Assembly: GCA_038206395.1 (NCBI GenBank)
Contig: JBBRAX010000005.1
Coordinates: 1-64,000 of the forward strand
Length of the DNA stretch: 64,000 bases
DNA from: JAGSPQ01 sp038206395
Lineage (GTDB): Bacteria > Myxococcota > Myxococcia > Myxococcales > Myxococcaceae
Direction of reading: 5' to 3'
Part shown: positions 17,822-26,435 of the stretch, one piece after another
How the letters are laid out: the number at the start of each line of letters is the position of its first letter
How positions within the stretch are numbered: position 1 is the first letter of the stretch
Notes under the pieces: generated by a model
Told to the model about the DNA's origin: nothing
Databases searched by the model: none
What the model saw: only the letters and a program-made list of their open reading frames with translations
Program-made: the position numbers and the translations under genes

Positions 17822-18391
17822 TCAGCCGCCGTCGCCGGCGTCCATCGAGCCGGCGTCGGCAGCGCCCGCGTCGCTGGTGCCACCCGAGCCCGCGTCGTTG
17901 CAGAACGTGGCGCCGGTGTTGACCCAGCGAATCACCAGCGCGCGTTCTGCCGCAGTCGGCCTCGGATTCGCCGGAGCCGGAGGCGGCATGTCGTCCGAGT
18001 TCACGCGCGCCTTGATCCGGTCGGCCTTCTCGAAGCAGCCGCCCGCGGGGTCGTTGTACTTGTCGAGCCGGTACGGCTGGCTGCTGCCGCTGTTGTCTGA
18101 TCCGTGGCAGTTGCTGACGCAGGTGCGATCGATGATCGGCTTGACGTCTTTGCAGTAGTCGGGCGGAAGGTTGACCCCACCGCCTCCACCCGAGCCCATG
18201 TTTCCGCCAATCTCGATTCCGTGAACGAGCTCGCAGCTGCGGCCCGAGCCACGCACCTGCGCGCAGACGTAGGGGTCCGGGCAGTCGTTGTTCGACTCAC
18301 AGCCCTTGCCCGCGAAGCTGCCGGCATTGATGAAGCACCCACCGGCCACGACAGCCGCGGCGACGGCAGAGAAGAACGGAAGACGGCGCAT
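17822..18391 (-). CDS. Lipoprotein with one CX3CH cytochrome-c-like domain
   Basis: A 189-residue lipoprotein (lipobox VAGGC, Cys19). A Cys-rich segment (residues 30-53) and a Gly-rich linker precede a domain with CVSNCH at residues 91-96, a CX3CH haem-binding-like motif one residue longer than CXXCH. Downstream DDMPPP supplies a possible Met axial ligand, and an RWVNTGA helix closes the domain, as in small cytochrome-like domains of myxobacterial and planctomycete proteins. The C-terminus is Asp/Gly/Ala-rich. ATG 18391 overlaps the upstream stop (TGATG). Haem attachment is inferred. Confidence 0.72.
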   Translation of the reverse strand: MRRLPFFSAVAAAVVAGGCFINAGSFAGKGCESNNDCPDPYVCAQVRGSGRSCELVHGIEIGGNMGSGGGGGVNLPPDYCKDVKPIIDRTCVSNCHGSDNSGSSQPYRLDKYNDPAGGCFEKADRIKARVNSDDMPPPAPANPRPTAAERALVIRWVNTGATFCNDAGSGGTSDAGAADAGSMDAGDGG

Positions 18392-19407
18392 CAGTTGTTC
18401 TTCGCTCCCTGAAGAATCCACGTCTCGATGCGGTTGAACTCGGCCGGCTGCGACAGGCGCAGCTGCACCACGTTTCGCGGCATCGTGTTGTTGCAGTAGC
18501 CGCCGTCGGGGGTCAGCTTCTTCCACAGCTGCGACGCCTTCGGGTCGAACGCCACCACCCGCTGGCCCCCGTTGCAGCCCGCGCTCGTGCCCTGCGCGAC
18601 CAGCGCGCCGTGCGAGTTGCCCGCGGTGAGGTTGAGGCCGCCGTTCATGCTGGCGTTGTTGTGGCAGGCGGCGTTGCACCGCGTGTTGAAGATCGGCTGG
18701 ATGTCCGCCGCGAAGCTCAGCTGCGGCCCAGCATCAACGCCTGCGTCCATGCCGCCGTCTTTCACCGGCGTGTCGGACTCGCAGGTGCCGCTGCCGAAGG
18801 GCGCTCCGGCGTCGACCCAGCGCGCCATCATCGCCTTCTCGGCCGCGGTGAAGGTCGGGAACACCGCCTGCTCGACCGGGGGCGGCATCGAGTTGTCATT
18901 CGCGCGGATATACGCGCGGTTCGCCTGGTCCTTCAGGCCCGGCAGGCCACCGTCGCGCGACTCGTAGTAGTCGAGCCGGAAGCCCTTCGGGCTGTTCGGG
19001 TAGCCCATCTGCGACGAGTGGCAGGTGCCGAGGCACTTGTTGTTCACCACCGGCTTCACTTCGGTGCAGTAGTCGACCGGGGGCCCAGCGTCCTTGCCGC
19101 TGCCGCCGCCCACGCCACCGCTGCCGCCCGTGCCGCCACCCGCGCTTCCACCCTGCCCGCCGCCCACGCTGCCTGCGTCGTACGGATCCGGTGGGAACTT
19201 CACCTCGCACAGGCAGCCCTTCTCGTTCATGTCGCACGCCGTCTGCGGCCACTTTTCCGTCGACGCGCAGACGTAGCCGCCGACCTTCGGGCAGGTCGAC
19301 GCGTTCGTGCAGGTCTTGCTGAAGTCATCGACCCCGATGAAGCAGCCGTTGAACGCGGCGGCCATCAGCAGGGCCCCGGCGACGAATCCAATTCGAAATC
19401 GCTTCAT
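18391..19407 (-). CDS. Lipoprotein with two CX3CH cytochrome-c-like domains
   Basis: A 338-residue lipoprotein (lipobox FNGC, Cys22) related to its downstream neighbour: the same Cys-rich start, a long Gly/Ser linker (residues 80-104), then two domains with CLGTCH (125-130) and CNAACH (244-249). Each is followed by a Met-Pro segment (NSMPPP, NTMPRN) and a Trp-containing helix, consistent with Met-ligated c-type domains. It probably arose by domain duplication with the neighbour. Periplasmic, lipid-anchored electron carrier is the natural guess; no partner oxidoreductase is adjacent, but a complete ccm maturation set lies in this window. Confidence 0.72.
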   Translation of the reverse strand: MKRFRIGFVAGALLMAAAFNGCFIGVDDFSKTCTNASTCPKVGGYVCASTEKWPQTACDMNEKGCLCEVKFPPDPYDAGSVGGGQGGSAGGGTGGSGGVGGGSGKDAGPPVDYCTEVKPVVNNKCLGTCHSSQMGYPNSPKGFRLDYYESRDGGLPGLKDQANRAYIRANDNSMPPPVEQAVFPTFTAAEKAMMARWVDAGAPFGSGTCESDTPVKDGGMDAGVDAGPQLSFAADIQPIFNTRCNAACHNNASMNGGLNLTAGNSHGALVAQGTSAGCNGGQRVVAFDPKASQLWKKLTPDGGYCNNTMPRNVVQLRLSQPAEFNRIETWILQGAKNN

Positions 19408-19421
19408 GGTTCGCTCGGGCG

Positions 19422-19970
19422 TCAGAAGTGAAAGGTGAGGCTCGCCTTTTGGGCGATGGGCTCGGGAAGGAACTCGAAGAGCAGCGCGACGACCAGCGTG
19501 GCGGTGGCGACCCCATAGATGACGTTCGCGGTCGCCGCAGAGGCGCGCGCGTTGTCGAGGGCCTGGGACGCTTCACGCGCGGAGCCAATCGTCTCGGCCC
19601 GCTTCGCTTCGCCCTGCGCCGAGTACGCAAAAGCCAGCCCGGCCACCAGGAATCCACCCCCGATGATGTAGCCGTAGCGGTGACGCGCGAAGCCGGCTGA
19701 CGGCTTGTCGTCTGCTTTCTCGACGACCTCCGGCTTGTCAGACGCCGGTTTATCGGTCGCGTCGGCGGTCTTGCCTGCTTCGTCTGCCTTCTTGCGCTTC
19801 GGCGTGAGCTCGACGCCTTCGAACTTCGGCTTCGCCTCAGCGGCTTCCCCTTTCGACTTCTTCTTCGGCGTCTCTTCGTCTTCCTTCGCGGCGTCTTCGT
19901 CGGTCTGGGCGCGCGCCCTGAATGGCGTGACCAGGAGCAGAGCGAGGAAAACGGGGAGAGTGCGCCTCAT
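19422..19970 (-). CDS. Signal-peptide protein with Lys/Glu-rich linker and two C-terminal hydrophobic segments
   Basis: A 182-residue protein. The signal peptide is followed by about 75 residues very rich in Lys, Glu, Asp and Ala, then GYIIGGGFLVAGLAFAYSA and VIYGVATATLVVALLFEFL as probable membrane helices. I recognise no family. ATG 19970 is chosen over an earlier in-frame codon because the signal peptide begins there and a -10-like TATAGT ends 10 nt upstream. It lies 14 nt upstream of the cytochrome-like lipoprotein pair and could be co-transcribed with them. Confidence 0.6.
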   Translation of the reverse strand: MRRTLPVFLALLLVTPFRARAQTDEDAAKEDEETPKKKSKGEAAEAKPKFEGVELTPKRKKADEAGKTADATDKPASDKPEVVEKADDKPSAGFARHRYGYIIGGGFLVAGLAFAYSAQGEAKRAETIGSAREASQALDNARASAATANVIYGVATATLVVALLFEFLPEPIAQKASLTFHF

Positions 19971-19980
19971 GCGGAGCGGG

Positions 19981-19988
19981 ACTATACC
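19981..19988. promoter_or_regulatory. Overlapping divergent -10-like elements (thiS and 19970 gene)
   Basis: The 26-bp spacer between the 19970 gene and thiS holds ACTATACC, read as TATAGT on the minus strand (19986-19981) and TATACC on the plus strand (19983-19988). Each ends 8-10 nt before a start codon that lacks a Shine-Dalgarno sequence. No convincing -35 boxes are visible. Weak. Confidence 0.3.
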
Positions 19989-19996
19989 CGCGCGCA

Positions 19997-20197
19997 ATGC
20001 AGGTGCACGTGAACGGAGAAGCGCGAGAGATACCCGACGGCCTCACGGTTCACGGGTTGCTCTTGACGATGCAGATCGACGGCCAGCAGGTCGCGGTCGA
20101 GCTCAACGCCCAGGTGGTGCGCCGGGCCAACCACGCGGCGACCTCGCTGCAGCCGGGCGACCAGGTCGAGATCGTCACTTTCGTAGGGGGAGGCTGA
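19997..20197 (+). CDS. thiS: Sulfur-carrier protein ThiS
   Basis: A 66-residue protein beginning MQVHVNGEAREIPDGLTVHG and ending EIVTFVGGG, the ubiquitin-like fold with the C-terminal Gly-Gly that is adenylated and thiocarboxylated in thiazole synthesis. Length and ends are exactly those of ThiS. It is followed 5 bp later by thiG and then thiE. No thiF or thiO/thiH is visible in this cluster, so the activating and glycine-oxidising steps must be encoded elsewhere. Confidence 0.92.
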   Translation: MQVHVNGEAREIPDGLTVHGLLLTMQIDGQQVAVELNAQVVRRANHAATSLQPGDQVEIVTFVGGG

Positions 20198-20202
20198 AAA
20201 AA

Positions 20203-20970
20203 ATGTTTACCATCGCGGGCAAGACCTTCACGTCGCGGCTGATCGTCGGCACGGGCAAGTACCCGTCGCACGCGGTGATGAAGCAGTGCCATGAAGAATC
20301 GGGAGCGCAGCTGGTCACCGTCGCGGTGCGCCGGCTCGACCTCAAGGCCCAGGGAGAGGCGTCGATGCTCCACTGGCTCGACCGTTCGAAGCTGACCCTG
20401 CTGCCGAACACCGCCGGTTGCTACACGGCCGAGGACGCGATTCGCACCTGCCGGCTCGCTGAAGAGCTCGGCCTGTCGAAGTGGGTCAAGCTCGAGGTGC
20501 TCGGCGATGAGAAGACGCTCTTCCCCGACGTGGAAGAGACGCTGAAGGCGGCGCGGGTGCTGGTGAAAGAAGGCTTCACCGTGCTGCCGTACACCTCGGA
20601 TGATCCGATCGTCGCGAAGAAGCTCGAGGCGGTCGGTTGCGTCGCGGTGATGCCGCTGGCGGCTCCGATTGGTTCGGGGCTGGGCATTCGCAACCCGCAC
20701 AGCCTGCGGTTGGTGATGGAAGCGGTGAAGGTGCCCGTGATCGTCGACGCCGGGGTCGGCACTGCCAGCGACGCCGCGATCGCGATGGAGCTGGGCTGCG
20801 ACGCACTCTTGATGAACACCGCGATCGCCGGCGCGCGCGAGCCGGTGCGCATGGCCAGGGCGATGCGGCTGGCGGTCGAGGCCGGGCGCGAAGCCTTCCT
20901 CGCCGGGCGAATTCCGATGAAGGCCTACGGCTCGGCCTCGAGCCCGCTCGAAGGGCTCGTCGGAAGGTGA
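20203..20970 (+). CDS. thiG: Thiazole synthase ThiG
   Basis: A 255-residue TIM-barrel enzyme starting MFTIAGKTFTSRLIVGTGKY. Family segments include TVAVRR (beta strand 2), LLPNTAGCYTAEDA, KLEVLGD (Schiff-base Lys strand), MPLAAPIGSGLGI and DAGVGTASDA. It condenses deoxyxylulose 5-phosphate, dehydroglycine and the ThiS thiocarboxylate into thiazole phosphate. The start follows thiS by 5 bp; the stop overlaps thiE as GTGA. Cytoplasmic. Confidence 0.94.
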   Translation: MFTIAGKTFTSRLIVGTGKYPSHAVMKQCHEESGAQLVTVAVRRLDLKAQGEASMLHWLDRSKLTLLPNTAGCYTAEDAIRTCRLAEELGLSKWVKLEVLGDEKTLFPDVEETLKAARVLVKEGFTVLPYTSDDPIVAKKLEAVGCVAVMPLAAPIGSGLGIRNPHSLRLVMEAVKVPVIVDAGVGTASDAAIAMELGCDALLMNTAIAGAREPVRMARAMRLAVEAGREAFLAGRIPMKAYGSASSPLEGLVGR

Positions 20971-21548
20971 CGCTGCCCGCGGTGATCGTGATCACCGACT
21001 GGTCGATGGGCGAAGAGGCGCTGCTGGCGCAGCTCGCCAGAGCGGGAAGGGTCGCCGTGCAGCACCGCAATCCGGGCGTCACGGCGCGGGTGTATTTCGA
21101 GCAAGCAGTGCGGCTGAAGGCACAGTGCGATGCACTGGGCGCTGAGTTGTTCGTCAGCGGCCGGCTCGATGTCGCGTTGGCGCTCGGCACCCACCTTCAT
21201 CTGCCTGCGCGCGCGGTGCTGCCGGCCGACGTGAAGCTCGACGGGTGGGTCAGCGTCGCCGTGCACGACGAAGCGGAAGCCGGGCGCGCGCAAGGTGCCG
21301 ACCTCGCGCTGCTGAGCCCCGTGTTCGAAACGGGCTCGAAGCCTGACGCCACGCCGCTTGGGCCCGAAGGCTTCGCACGGCTCGCGAAGCTCACGCCCTG
21401 CCCCGCCTATGCGTTGGGAGGCCTGACGCCTGATCGCCTCGCCCTGCTCCCCTCAGCCGCGGGAGCTGCCGTCATCTCCGCTGTCCTTCGCGCCGAAGAT
21501 CCTGCCGGGGTGGTCGCCGCGTTTGCCAGGATAAGGTGCGCCGGATGA
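20967..21548 (+). CDS. thiE: Thiamine-phosphate synthase-like protein (ThiE/TenI family)
   Basis: A 193-residue TIM-barrel protein. ThiE-like landmarks are VAVQHRNP (QxR diphosphate-side motif), the strand FVSGRLDVALALG, LLSPVFETGSKPDATPLG (phosphate-binding loop) and YALGGLTPD. It is slightly short for ThiE and the usual KxGAxG-type glycine near VNDR is altered to SGR, so a TenI-like role is possible. Start GTG 20967 overlaps the thiG stop; the long open frame upstream is antisense-like. Position after thiSG favours the thiamine coupling step. Confidence 0.8.
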   Translation: MTLPAVIVITDWSMGEEALLAQLARAGRVAVQHRNPGVTARVYFEQAVRLKAQCDALGAELFVSGRLDVALALGTHLHLPARAVLPADVKLDGWVSVAVHDEAEAGRAQGADLALLSPVFETGSKPDATPLGPEGFARLAKLTPCPAYALGGLTPDRLALLPSAAGAAVISAVLRAEDPAGVVAAFARIRCAG

Positions 21549-22540
21549 TCGACCTGAGGCCGTTGTCGCTGGGCGAGATCATCGACCGTTCGGTGTCGAT
21601 CTGGCGCGCGCACTGGCGGGCGCTCTTCAAGATCTTCCTCGGCCTACAGCTGGGAACGTGGGTGCTGATGAAGGCGTGGGAGCTCATCTCGAGCCACTAC
21701 TTCCCTGCCGCGCGCGGCGGCCAGCGAACGATCGAGATGATTCAGTCAGACCCGCTCGAGGCGCTGCGGCAGATGGGCGGAAGCTGGGCGGTGTTCGCGG
21801 CGCTGATGCTGCTGTCACTGTTTGGCAGCTACTTCTGCGCGGTCGCCGCCACCCACTACGTCTACCCGCGGATGATCGGGAAGACCTCTTCGGTGTCCGA
21901 GGCGCTGAAGCGTTCGGTGTCGCAGCTGAGTTCCATCGCCGGCTTCTGCGCGCTCGTCATCGGGTGGACGGTGGGCGTCGGCCTGCTGCTCGTCGCCCCC
22001 GGCGCGGCGCTGGTGGCGATCAGCACCCGCGGTGAGCCCGGCCCCGCCAGTATCGCGCTCGCGGTGATCGGCGTGCTGCTGGCGCTCACCGGCTTCGGCG
22101 TCCTCATTCTCTGGTTCATCCTTCGCTTCATGCTCGGCGCGCAGGTGCTGGCGCTGGAGCCCGGCGGCGCCGCCGAGGCCTTTCGCCGCAGCAACACGCT
22201 GTCGTCCGGCCGCGTCGAGCCGGGCTTGATGGGGCTGACGAAGATTCGCCTCACCATCGTCTTCACCGTCATCGCGCTGATCATGCTGACGGTCAGCGGC
22301 GTGTTCGCGATTCCGCAGATGGTGCTGATCTTCGCGTACACGAACCCGCTGGATCCGGTGCACTCGAACCCCGACGCGATTCCGCTGCTCTTCAGGGTGC
22401 CCGCCGAGCTGATTCCGGTGGTCGTGCAGGCGGTGCTCGCTCCGGTGCTGATCGTGTTCGACCTCGTCTTCTACGTCGACGTGCGCGTGCGCCGCGAAGG
22501 CCTGGATCTCGAGCTGAAGCTCGCGGCGACCCAGCCGTGA
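21545..22540 (+). CDS. Polytopic membrane protein of unknown function
   Basis: A 331-residue protein with about six to seven hydrophobic segments and an N-terminal amphipathic start, MIDLRPLSLGEIIDRSVSIW, typical of small integral membrane proteins that accompany DUF4129/DUF4350 genes. A C-terminal DVRVRREGLDLELKL segment is probably cytoplasmic. The ATG overlaps the thiE stop as ATGA, and its own stop overlaps the DUF4129 start as GTGA. I cannot assign a function; the context suggests a membrane complex with the next two proteins. Confidence 0.75.
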   Translation: MIDLRPLSLGEIIDRSVSIWRAHWRALFKIFLGLQLGTWVLMKAWELISSHYFPAARGGQRTIEMIQSDPLEALRQMGGSWAVFAALMLLSLFGSYFCAVAATHYVYPRMIGKTSSVSEALKRSVSQLSSIAGFCALVIGWTVGVGLLLVAPGAALVAISTRGEPGPASIALAVIGVLLALTGFGVLILWFILRFMLGAQVLALEPGGAAEAFRRSNTLSSGRVEPGLMGLTKIRLTIVFTVIALIMLTVSGVFAIPQMVLIFAYTNPLDPVHSNPDAIPLLFRVPAELIPVVVQAVLAPVLIVFDLVFYVDVRVRREGLDLELKLAATQP

Positions 22541-23175
22541 TCGGCCTTTTGCTGGTGGGGATGCTGCAGGCCGAGCCCACCGCCGCCGACACGGTCGACC
22601 GCGCGAAGCTCGAAGAGATCTACCAACGGCCCCAGTTCGAGCGCGCCCGCCGCCGCAACGATGGCGGCCTTCAGCGGCTCTGGCGAAACTTCGTCACCTG
22701 GTTCGAGCGCGCGTTCGGCTCCCGCGGCGCCGAGACCTACTCCGTCGTCGCGCGTTTCCTCGTCCTGCTTGCCGCTGCGCTGGTCGCGCTCTGGGCGGTG
22801 TTGAAGATGCTGGGCCGGAAGCGCGCGAGCCCGATGCTCACGCCGAGGCCAGGAACCGCGCCGCTCGTCCTCGACGATCCGACCACCCACCTCGGCCGCG
22901 GCCGCGCGTTGCTGGGAAGCGACCCCCGCGCAGCGCTTCGCGAAGGACTCCTCGCCCTCCTTTCGACGCTCGAACGGCGGAAGCTGGCCCGCCCCGACCG
23001 CGTGAAGACGAACAAAGAGCTCGCCGGTGAGCTGCCGGGGCGCGGAGCGGCTGCCCCGCTGACCGCGCGCGTCGAACAGCTGGTCGCCTGGTACGACCGC
23101 ACCTTCTATTCGCTCGAGCCCGTCGGCACGCAGGACGCCGCGCGCTTCCTCGACGACATCGAACGGCTCCCATGA
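22537..23175 (+). CDS. DUF4129-domain membrane protein
   Basis: A 212-residue protein: short N-terminal hydrophobic start, a periplasmic stretch with Arg-rich RRRNDGGLQRLWRNFVTWFERAFG, one membrane helix (VVARFLVLLAAALVALWAV), then a cytoplasmic C-terminal DUF4129 domain with the typical TNKELAGEL and WYDRTFYSLEP segments. DUF4129 proteins usually occur with transglutaminase, DUF4350 or MoxR genes and have no proven function. Start GTG overlaps the previous stop; its stop overlaps the DUF4350 ATG (ATGA). Confidence 0.82.
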   Translation: MIGLLLVGMLQAEPTAADTVDRAKLEEIYQRPQFERARRRNDGGLQRLWRNFVTWFERAFGSRGAETYSVVARFLVLLAAALVALWAVLKMLGRKRASPMLTPRPGTAPLVLDDPTTHLGRGRALLGSDPRAALREGLLALLSTLERRKLARPDRVKTNKELAGELPGRGAAAPLTARVEQLVAWYDRTFYSLEPVGTQDAARFLDDIERLP

Positions 23176-24299
23176 AGCGGTGGCCGTGGATCCTTCTCTT
23201 CGCCCTGGCGGTGGGCCTCGGCCTGCTCACCAGCACGCCGGATCCGAACGACGTCCCGATTCCGTCGATCGACAACGCTGGCCCGCAAGGCGCGAAGGTG
23301 CTCCACGCCTGGCTCACCGAAACCGGCTCGACCGTCGACGCGCTTCATGCCCCGCTGACCACGCTGCCCTTTGGCCTTCAGGCGCTGGTGATCGCCGCGC
23401 CGACGCTGCGGCAGATCTCGGAGGAAGAAGTCGAAGCGCTGAAGCGCTTCGTCGATGCCGGCGGCACGCTCGTCTACCTCTCGCCGCGCCCTGCCCTGAC
23501 GCAGCAGGCGATGGCCCAGTGGCTGGGGCTCAGGGACGCCGCCGGGCGGTTCCTCGACCTCAGCCCCGCAGGTGCAGATCTCGGCGGCACCACCGTCGCG
23601 GTCGAGCCGTCACACCAATCGCTGATGCCCGCGGTGAAGTCGCTTCGCGTCGGCGCCGACACGGTGCTCGACGTCGGCCTCGAGGGAGCTTTGAGGGTCG
23701 CCGGCCAGACGCTGTGGGCATGGCCACAGGGCAAGGGCCAGGTGTGGATCGCCGCCGGCCCGGACCTGGTCGAGAACCGTCGGCTCGAGCTCGAAGGCAA
23801 CCTCGCCTTCTGGGCCCAGCTTCGCCGCATGCGCATCGGCTTCGATGAGTTCCACCACGTCGCCGCGACGCCTCCTGCGTGGTCTTTGAACCTGTGGGCA
23901 GCGCTGGCGCAGTTCGTCGTCATCGGCCTGCTCTTCGTCGCCGCGCGTTCGAGGCGGCTGGGGCCGGCACGTCCGACTCCCGTGCGCCAGCACCGGTCGA
24001 GCCTCGAGTACGTGCACGCGATGGGCGCGTTGATGCAACGTGCGGGCGTCGAGGCCGAGCTGAAGCTCAAGATGCGCGAACGGCTGCGGCGCCTGATGCA
24101 CGAAAGGCTGGGCATCCCCGTCACCCTCTCGGCCGAGGACGCGTCGCGCGCGCTTGGCCTTCAAACGGGCCTTCCCGCCCATGCGTACGCCGCGCTCGAT
24201 CGACAGCTTCAGACCGCGTGCCCGTTCGTCGAGGTTTCGGCTCAGGCGGCACGCGTCGAAAATGCGATCGTCGGCCGAAGACAAGTCTTAAGGGACTGA
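23172..24299 (+). CDS. DUF4350-domain protein
   Basis: A 375-residue protein with a short N-terminal membrane anchor (WPWILLFALAVGLGLLTS), a periplasmic domain of the DUF4350 type (GAKVLHAWLTETG, LVIAAPTLRQISEEEVEAL, FVDAGGTLVYLSPRP, resembling a GATase1-like fold), then a second membrane helix near residue 240 and a cytoplasmic helical C-terminus. It partners DUF4129 proteins in many genomes. Here the set stands between thi and ccm genes. No catalytic residue can be named. Confidence 0.82.
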   Translation: MKRWPWILLFALAVGLGLLTSTPDPNDVPIPSIDNAGPQGAKVLHAWLTETGSTVDALHAPLTTLPFGLQALVIAAPTLRQISEEEVEALKRFVDAGGTLVYLSPRPALTQQAMAQWLGLRDAAGRFLDLSPAGADLGGTTVAVEPSHQSLMPAVKSLRVGADTVLDVGLEGALRVAGQTLWAWPQGKGQVWIAAGPDLVENRRLELEGNLAFWAQLRRMRIGFDEFHHVAATPPAWSLNLWAALAQFVVIGLLFVAARSRRLGPARPTPVRQHRSSLEYVHAMGALMQRAGVEAELKLKMRERLRRLMHERLGIPVTLSAEDASRALGLQTGLPAHAYAALDRQLQTACPFVEVSAQAARVENAIVGRRQVLRD

Positions 24300-24329
24300 C
24301 AGCCGCCGCAGTGCTACGCCGGTGGTCCT

Positions 24330-24983
24330 TTGTCTGGCGAAGTTGCAATCGACATTCGGGACGTCAGCAAGCGGTACGGCCCCCGGTGGGCGCTGGCCCG
24401 CGTCACGTACGCGCTGCCCGTCGGGCGCTCGCTGCTGCTCACGGGTCACAATGGTTCGGGCAAGACCACGCTCTTGCGCATGATCGCCACCGCCAGCTTT
24501 CCCACCGCCGGGAAGCTGATGGTGCTCGGACAGGACTCGCGCGACGACCGGCAGGCGATTCGCCAGAAGGTCGGGCTGCTCTCGCACGCAAGCTTCCTCT
24601 ACGAAGATCTCACCGCCACGCAGAACCTCGTCGTGCTGGGCCGGCTGATGGGCCTGCAAGACCCGGAAGGAAAGGCCAACGCGCTGCTCGAACGCGTCGG
24701 CCTCAAGGCCCGCACCGACAACCCCGTGCGCCAGTTCTCGGCCGGCATGCGCAAGCGCGTCGCGATCGCCCGGCTGCTGCTCAAAGCCCCCACGATCGCC
24801 CTGCTCGACGAGCCCTTCGGCGAACTCGACCCGGCGGGCATCGAGCAGATGGAACAGCTGATCGCCGAGCTCAAGGCGAAGGGCAGCACGCTGGTGCTCG
24901 CGACCCATCAAATCGACCAGGGCATCCGCCTCACCGAGGCCCGCCTTCACCTCGAAAACGGCCGCATCGTCGAGGCTGCATGA
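24330..24983 (+). CDS. ccmA: Haem exporter ATP-binding subunit CcmA
   Basis: A 217-residue ABC ATPase. Walker A is GHNGSGKTT, the Q-loop precedes the signature FSAGMRKRVAIARLL (C-loop SAGM), Walker B is IALLDEPFGELD and the switch His is in ATHQ. Its size and the following ccmB-ccmC order identify it as CcmA of System I cytochrome c maturation, where it powers release of haem-CcmE from CcmCD. The start is the TTG at 24330; there is no good Shine-Dalgarno sequence and no in-frame ATG nearby. 30 bp separate it from DUF4350. Confidence 0.9.
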   Translation: MSGEVAIDIRDVSKRYGPRWALARVTYALPVGRSLLLTGHNGSGKTTLLRMIATASFPTAGKLMVLGQDSRDDRQAIRQKVGLLSHASFLYEDLTATQNLVVLGRLMGLQDPEGKANALLERVGLKARTDNPVRQFSAGMRKRVAIARLLLKAPTIALLDEPFGELDPAGIEQMEQLIAELKAKGSTLVLATHQIDQGIRLTEARLHLENGRIVEAA

Positions 24984-25669
24984 GCCGCCCCGGCCTGTTC
25001 GGCACCCTGCTGATCGTGCTGCGAAAAGATCTGCTGATCGAGTGGCGCACCCGCGCCCGCCTCAACGCGCTCATCTTCTTCGCCCTCGCCACGCTGCTGA
25101 TGTTCAACTTCGCGCTCGGCCCCGACACCGTGCTGATGCGCGCGCACGCCGCCGGCTACCTGTGGCTCTCGATTCTGTTCTCTTCCGTGCTGTCACTCGG
25201 CGAGTCGTTTCGCATCGAGATGGAAAACCTTTCGCTCGACGGCATCAAGCTGGCTCCTGCCGACGCGCGGGCCATCTTTCTGGGGAAGGCGCTGGGCAAC
25301 ACCCTGATGCTGTTGCTGCTGTCGCTGGTGCTGCTGCCCGCGACCATCGCCCTGTTCGACGTGCACATCGTGATGGGCGTGCCCGCCTTCATCGGCATTC
25401 TGCTCATTGGCTCGCTGGCGATCAGCGCGCCCGGCACCATCTACGCCGCGATCGCTTCGAACGCGCGCGCCCGCGACGTGCTGCTCCCGCTGCTGCTCTT
25501 CCCCATTCTCATTCCCGCCCTGCTGGCCTGCGTGAAGGCGTCGACGCTCGTGCTTCAAGGTGATCCAATGAACCAGTTGGACTCATGGCTGCGGTTGCTG
25601 CTGGCCTTCGTTGTCATCTATTGGTCCATCGGGTTCGTGTTGTTCCCCCGCGTCATCGAGGACGACTGA
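24980..25669 (+). CDS. ccmB: Haem exporter membrane subunit CcmB
   Basis: A 229-residue protein with six hydrophobic segments. The N-terminal LRKDLLIEWRTRARLNAL segment and the periplasmic LSLGESFRIEMEN-type loop are CcmB landmarks, and the length equals that of other CcmB proteins (about 220 aa). It forms the CcmABCD complex in the inner membrane. The ATG overlaps the ccmA stop as ATGA and the stop is 1 bp before ccmC. The longer open frame upstream is out-of-frame ccmA and DUF4350 sequence. Confidence 0.9.
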   Translation: MSRPGLFGTLLIVLRKDLLIEWRTRARLNALIFFALATLLMFNFALGPDTVLMRAHAAGYLWLSILFSSVLSLGESFRIEMENLSLDGIKLAPADARAIFLGKALGNTLMLLLLSLVLLPATIALFDVHIVMGVPAFIGILLIGSLAISAPGTIYAAIASNARARDVLLPLLLFPILIPALLACVKASTLVLQGDPMNQLDSWLRLLLAFVVIYWSIGFVLFPRVIEDD

Positions 25670-25670
25670 C

Positions 25671-26435
25671 ATGCAGCTCGACATCCCACTCAGCATCCTG
25701 CTGCTCATCATCGTGCTGGTGGGGACGCAGATCTTCGTCCCGTCGATTCGCAAGTGGGTCTGGCCCACCATCGCGGTGATCGCGGTCGGCATGCTCGCCG
25801 TGCACCCGTACTTCGCGCTGGTGTGGGCGCCCCCCGAGCGCGAAATGGGCGACGTCTACCGAATCATCTACGTGCACGTGCCGCAGATTCAGGTCGCGCT
25901 GGTCGTGCTGGCGATCAACGCCGGCTGCTCGCTGGCCTACCTGATGAAGAAGAGCTGGGTCACCGACGCCCTCGCCGAAGCGTCGGCTGAAGTCGGCGTC
26001 TACATGGGCTCGGTGGCCGTGCTGCTGGGCGCCATCTGGGGCAAGCCGACCTGGGGCGTGTACTGGGACTGGGACCCGCGCCTCACCACGGCCGCGATCC
26101 TGATCGTCGTCTACACGGGCTACCTCACCCTGCGCCGCTTCGTCGAAGACCCCGACAAGCGTGCCACCTGGAGCGCGGTGATGGGCATCATCGCCTTCGT
26201 CAACGTCCCGATCACCTACATGAGCGTCAAGTGGTGGAACAGCCTCCACCAGAAGCAGTCGTCTCCGAAGACGGTCGACCCGCAGATGGTGTGGGTGCTG
26301 CACTGGAGCCAGGTCGCCTTCTTCGCGCTGATGACCACCTTCGTCTGGCACCGGTACCTGCTGGCGAAGGCGCAGCGCGAGAAGGAAGTCGCCCTGCCCG
26401 AAGCGCTTCCTCCCGCGCGCCCGGAGGCCGCATGA
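25671..26435 (+). CDS. ccmC: Haem-handling protein CcmC
   Basis: A 254-residue polytopic membrane protein of the haem-handling family. It carries the tryptophan-rich periplasmic motif WGKPTWGVYWDWDPRL, flanked by histidines in YVHVP and in SLHQK that act as haem ligands in characterised CcmC. It hands haem to the histidine of CcmE. The ATG lies 1 bp after the ccmB stop; its stop overlaps the small ccmD-like gene. Confidence 0.92.
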   Translation: MQLDIPLSILLLIIVLVGTQIFVPSIRKWVWPTIAVIAVGMLAVHPYFALVWAPPEREMGDVYRIIYVHVPQIQVALVVLAINAGCSLAYLMKKSWVTDALAEASAEVGVYMGSVAVLLGAIWGKPTWGVYWDWDPRLTTAAILIVVYTGYLTLRRFVEDPDKRATWSAVMGIIAFVNVPITYMSVKWWNSLHQKQSSPKTVDPQMVWVLHWSQVAFFALMTTFVWHRYLLAKAQREKEVALPEALPPARPEAA

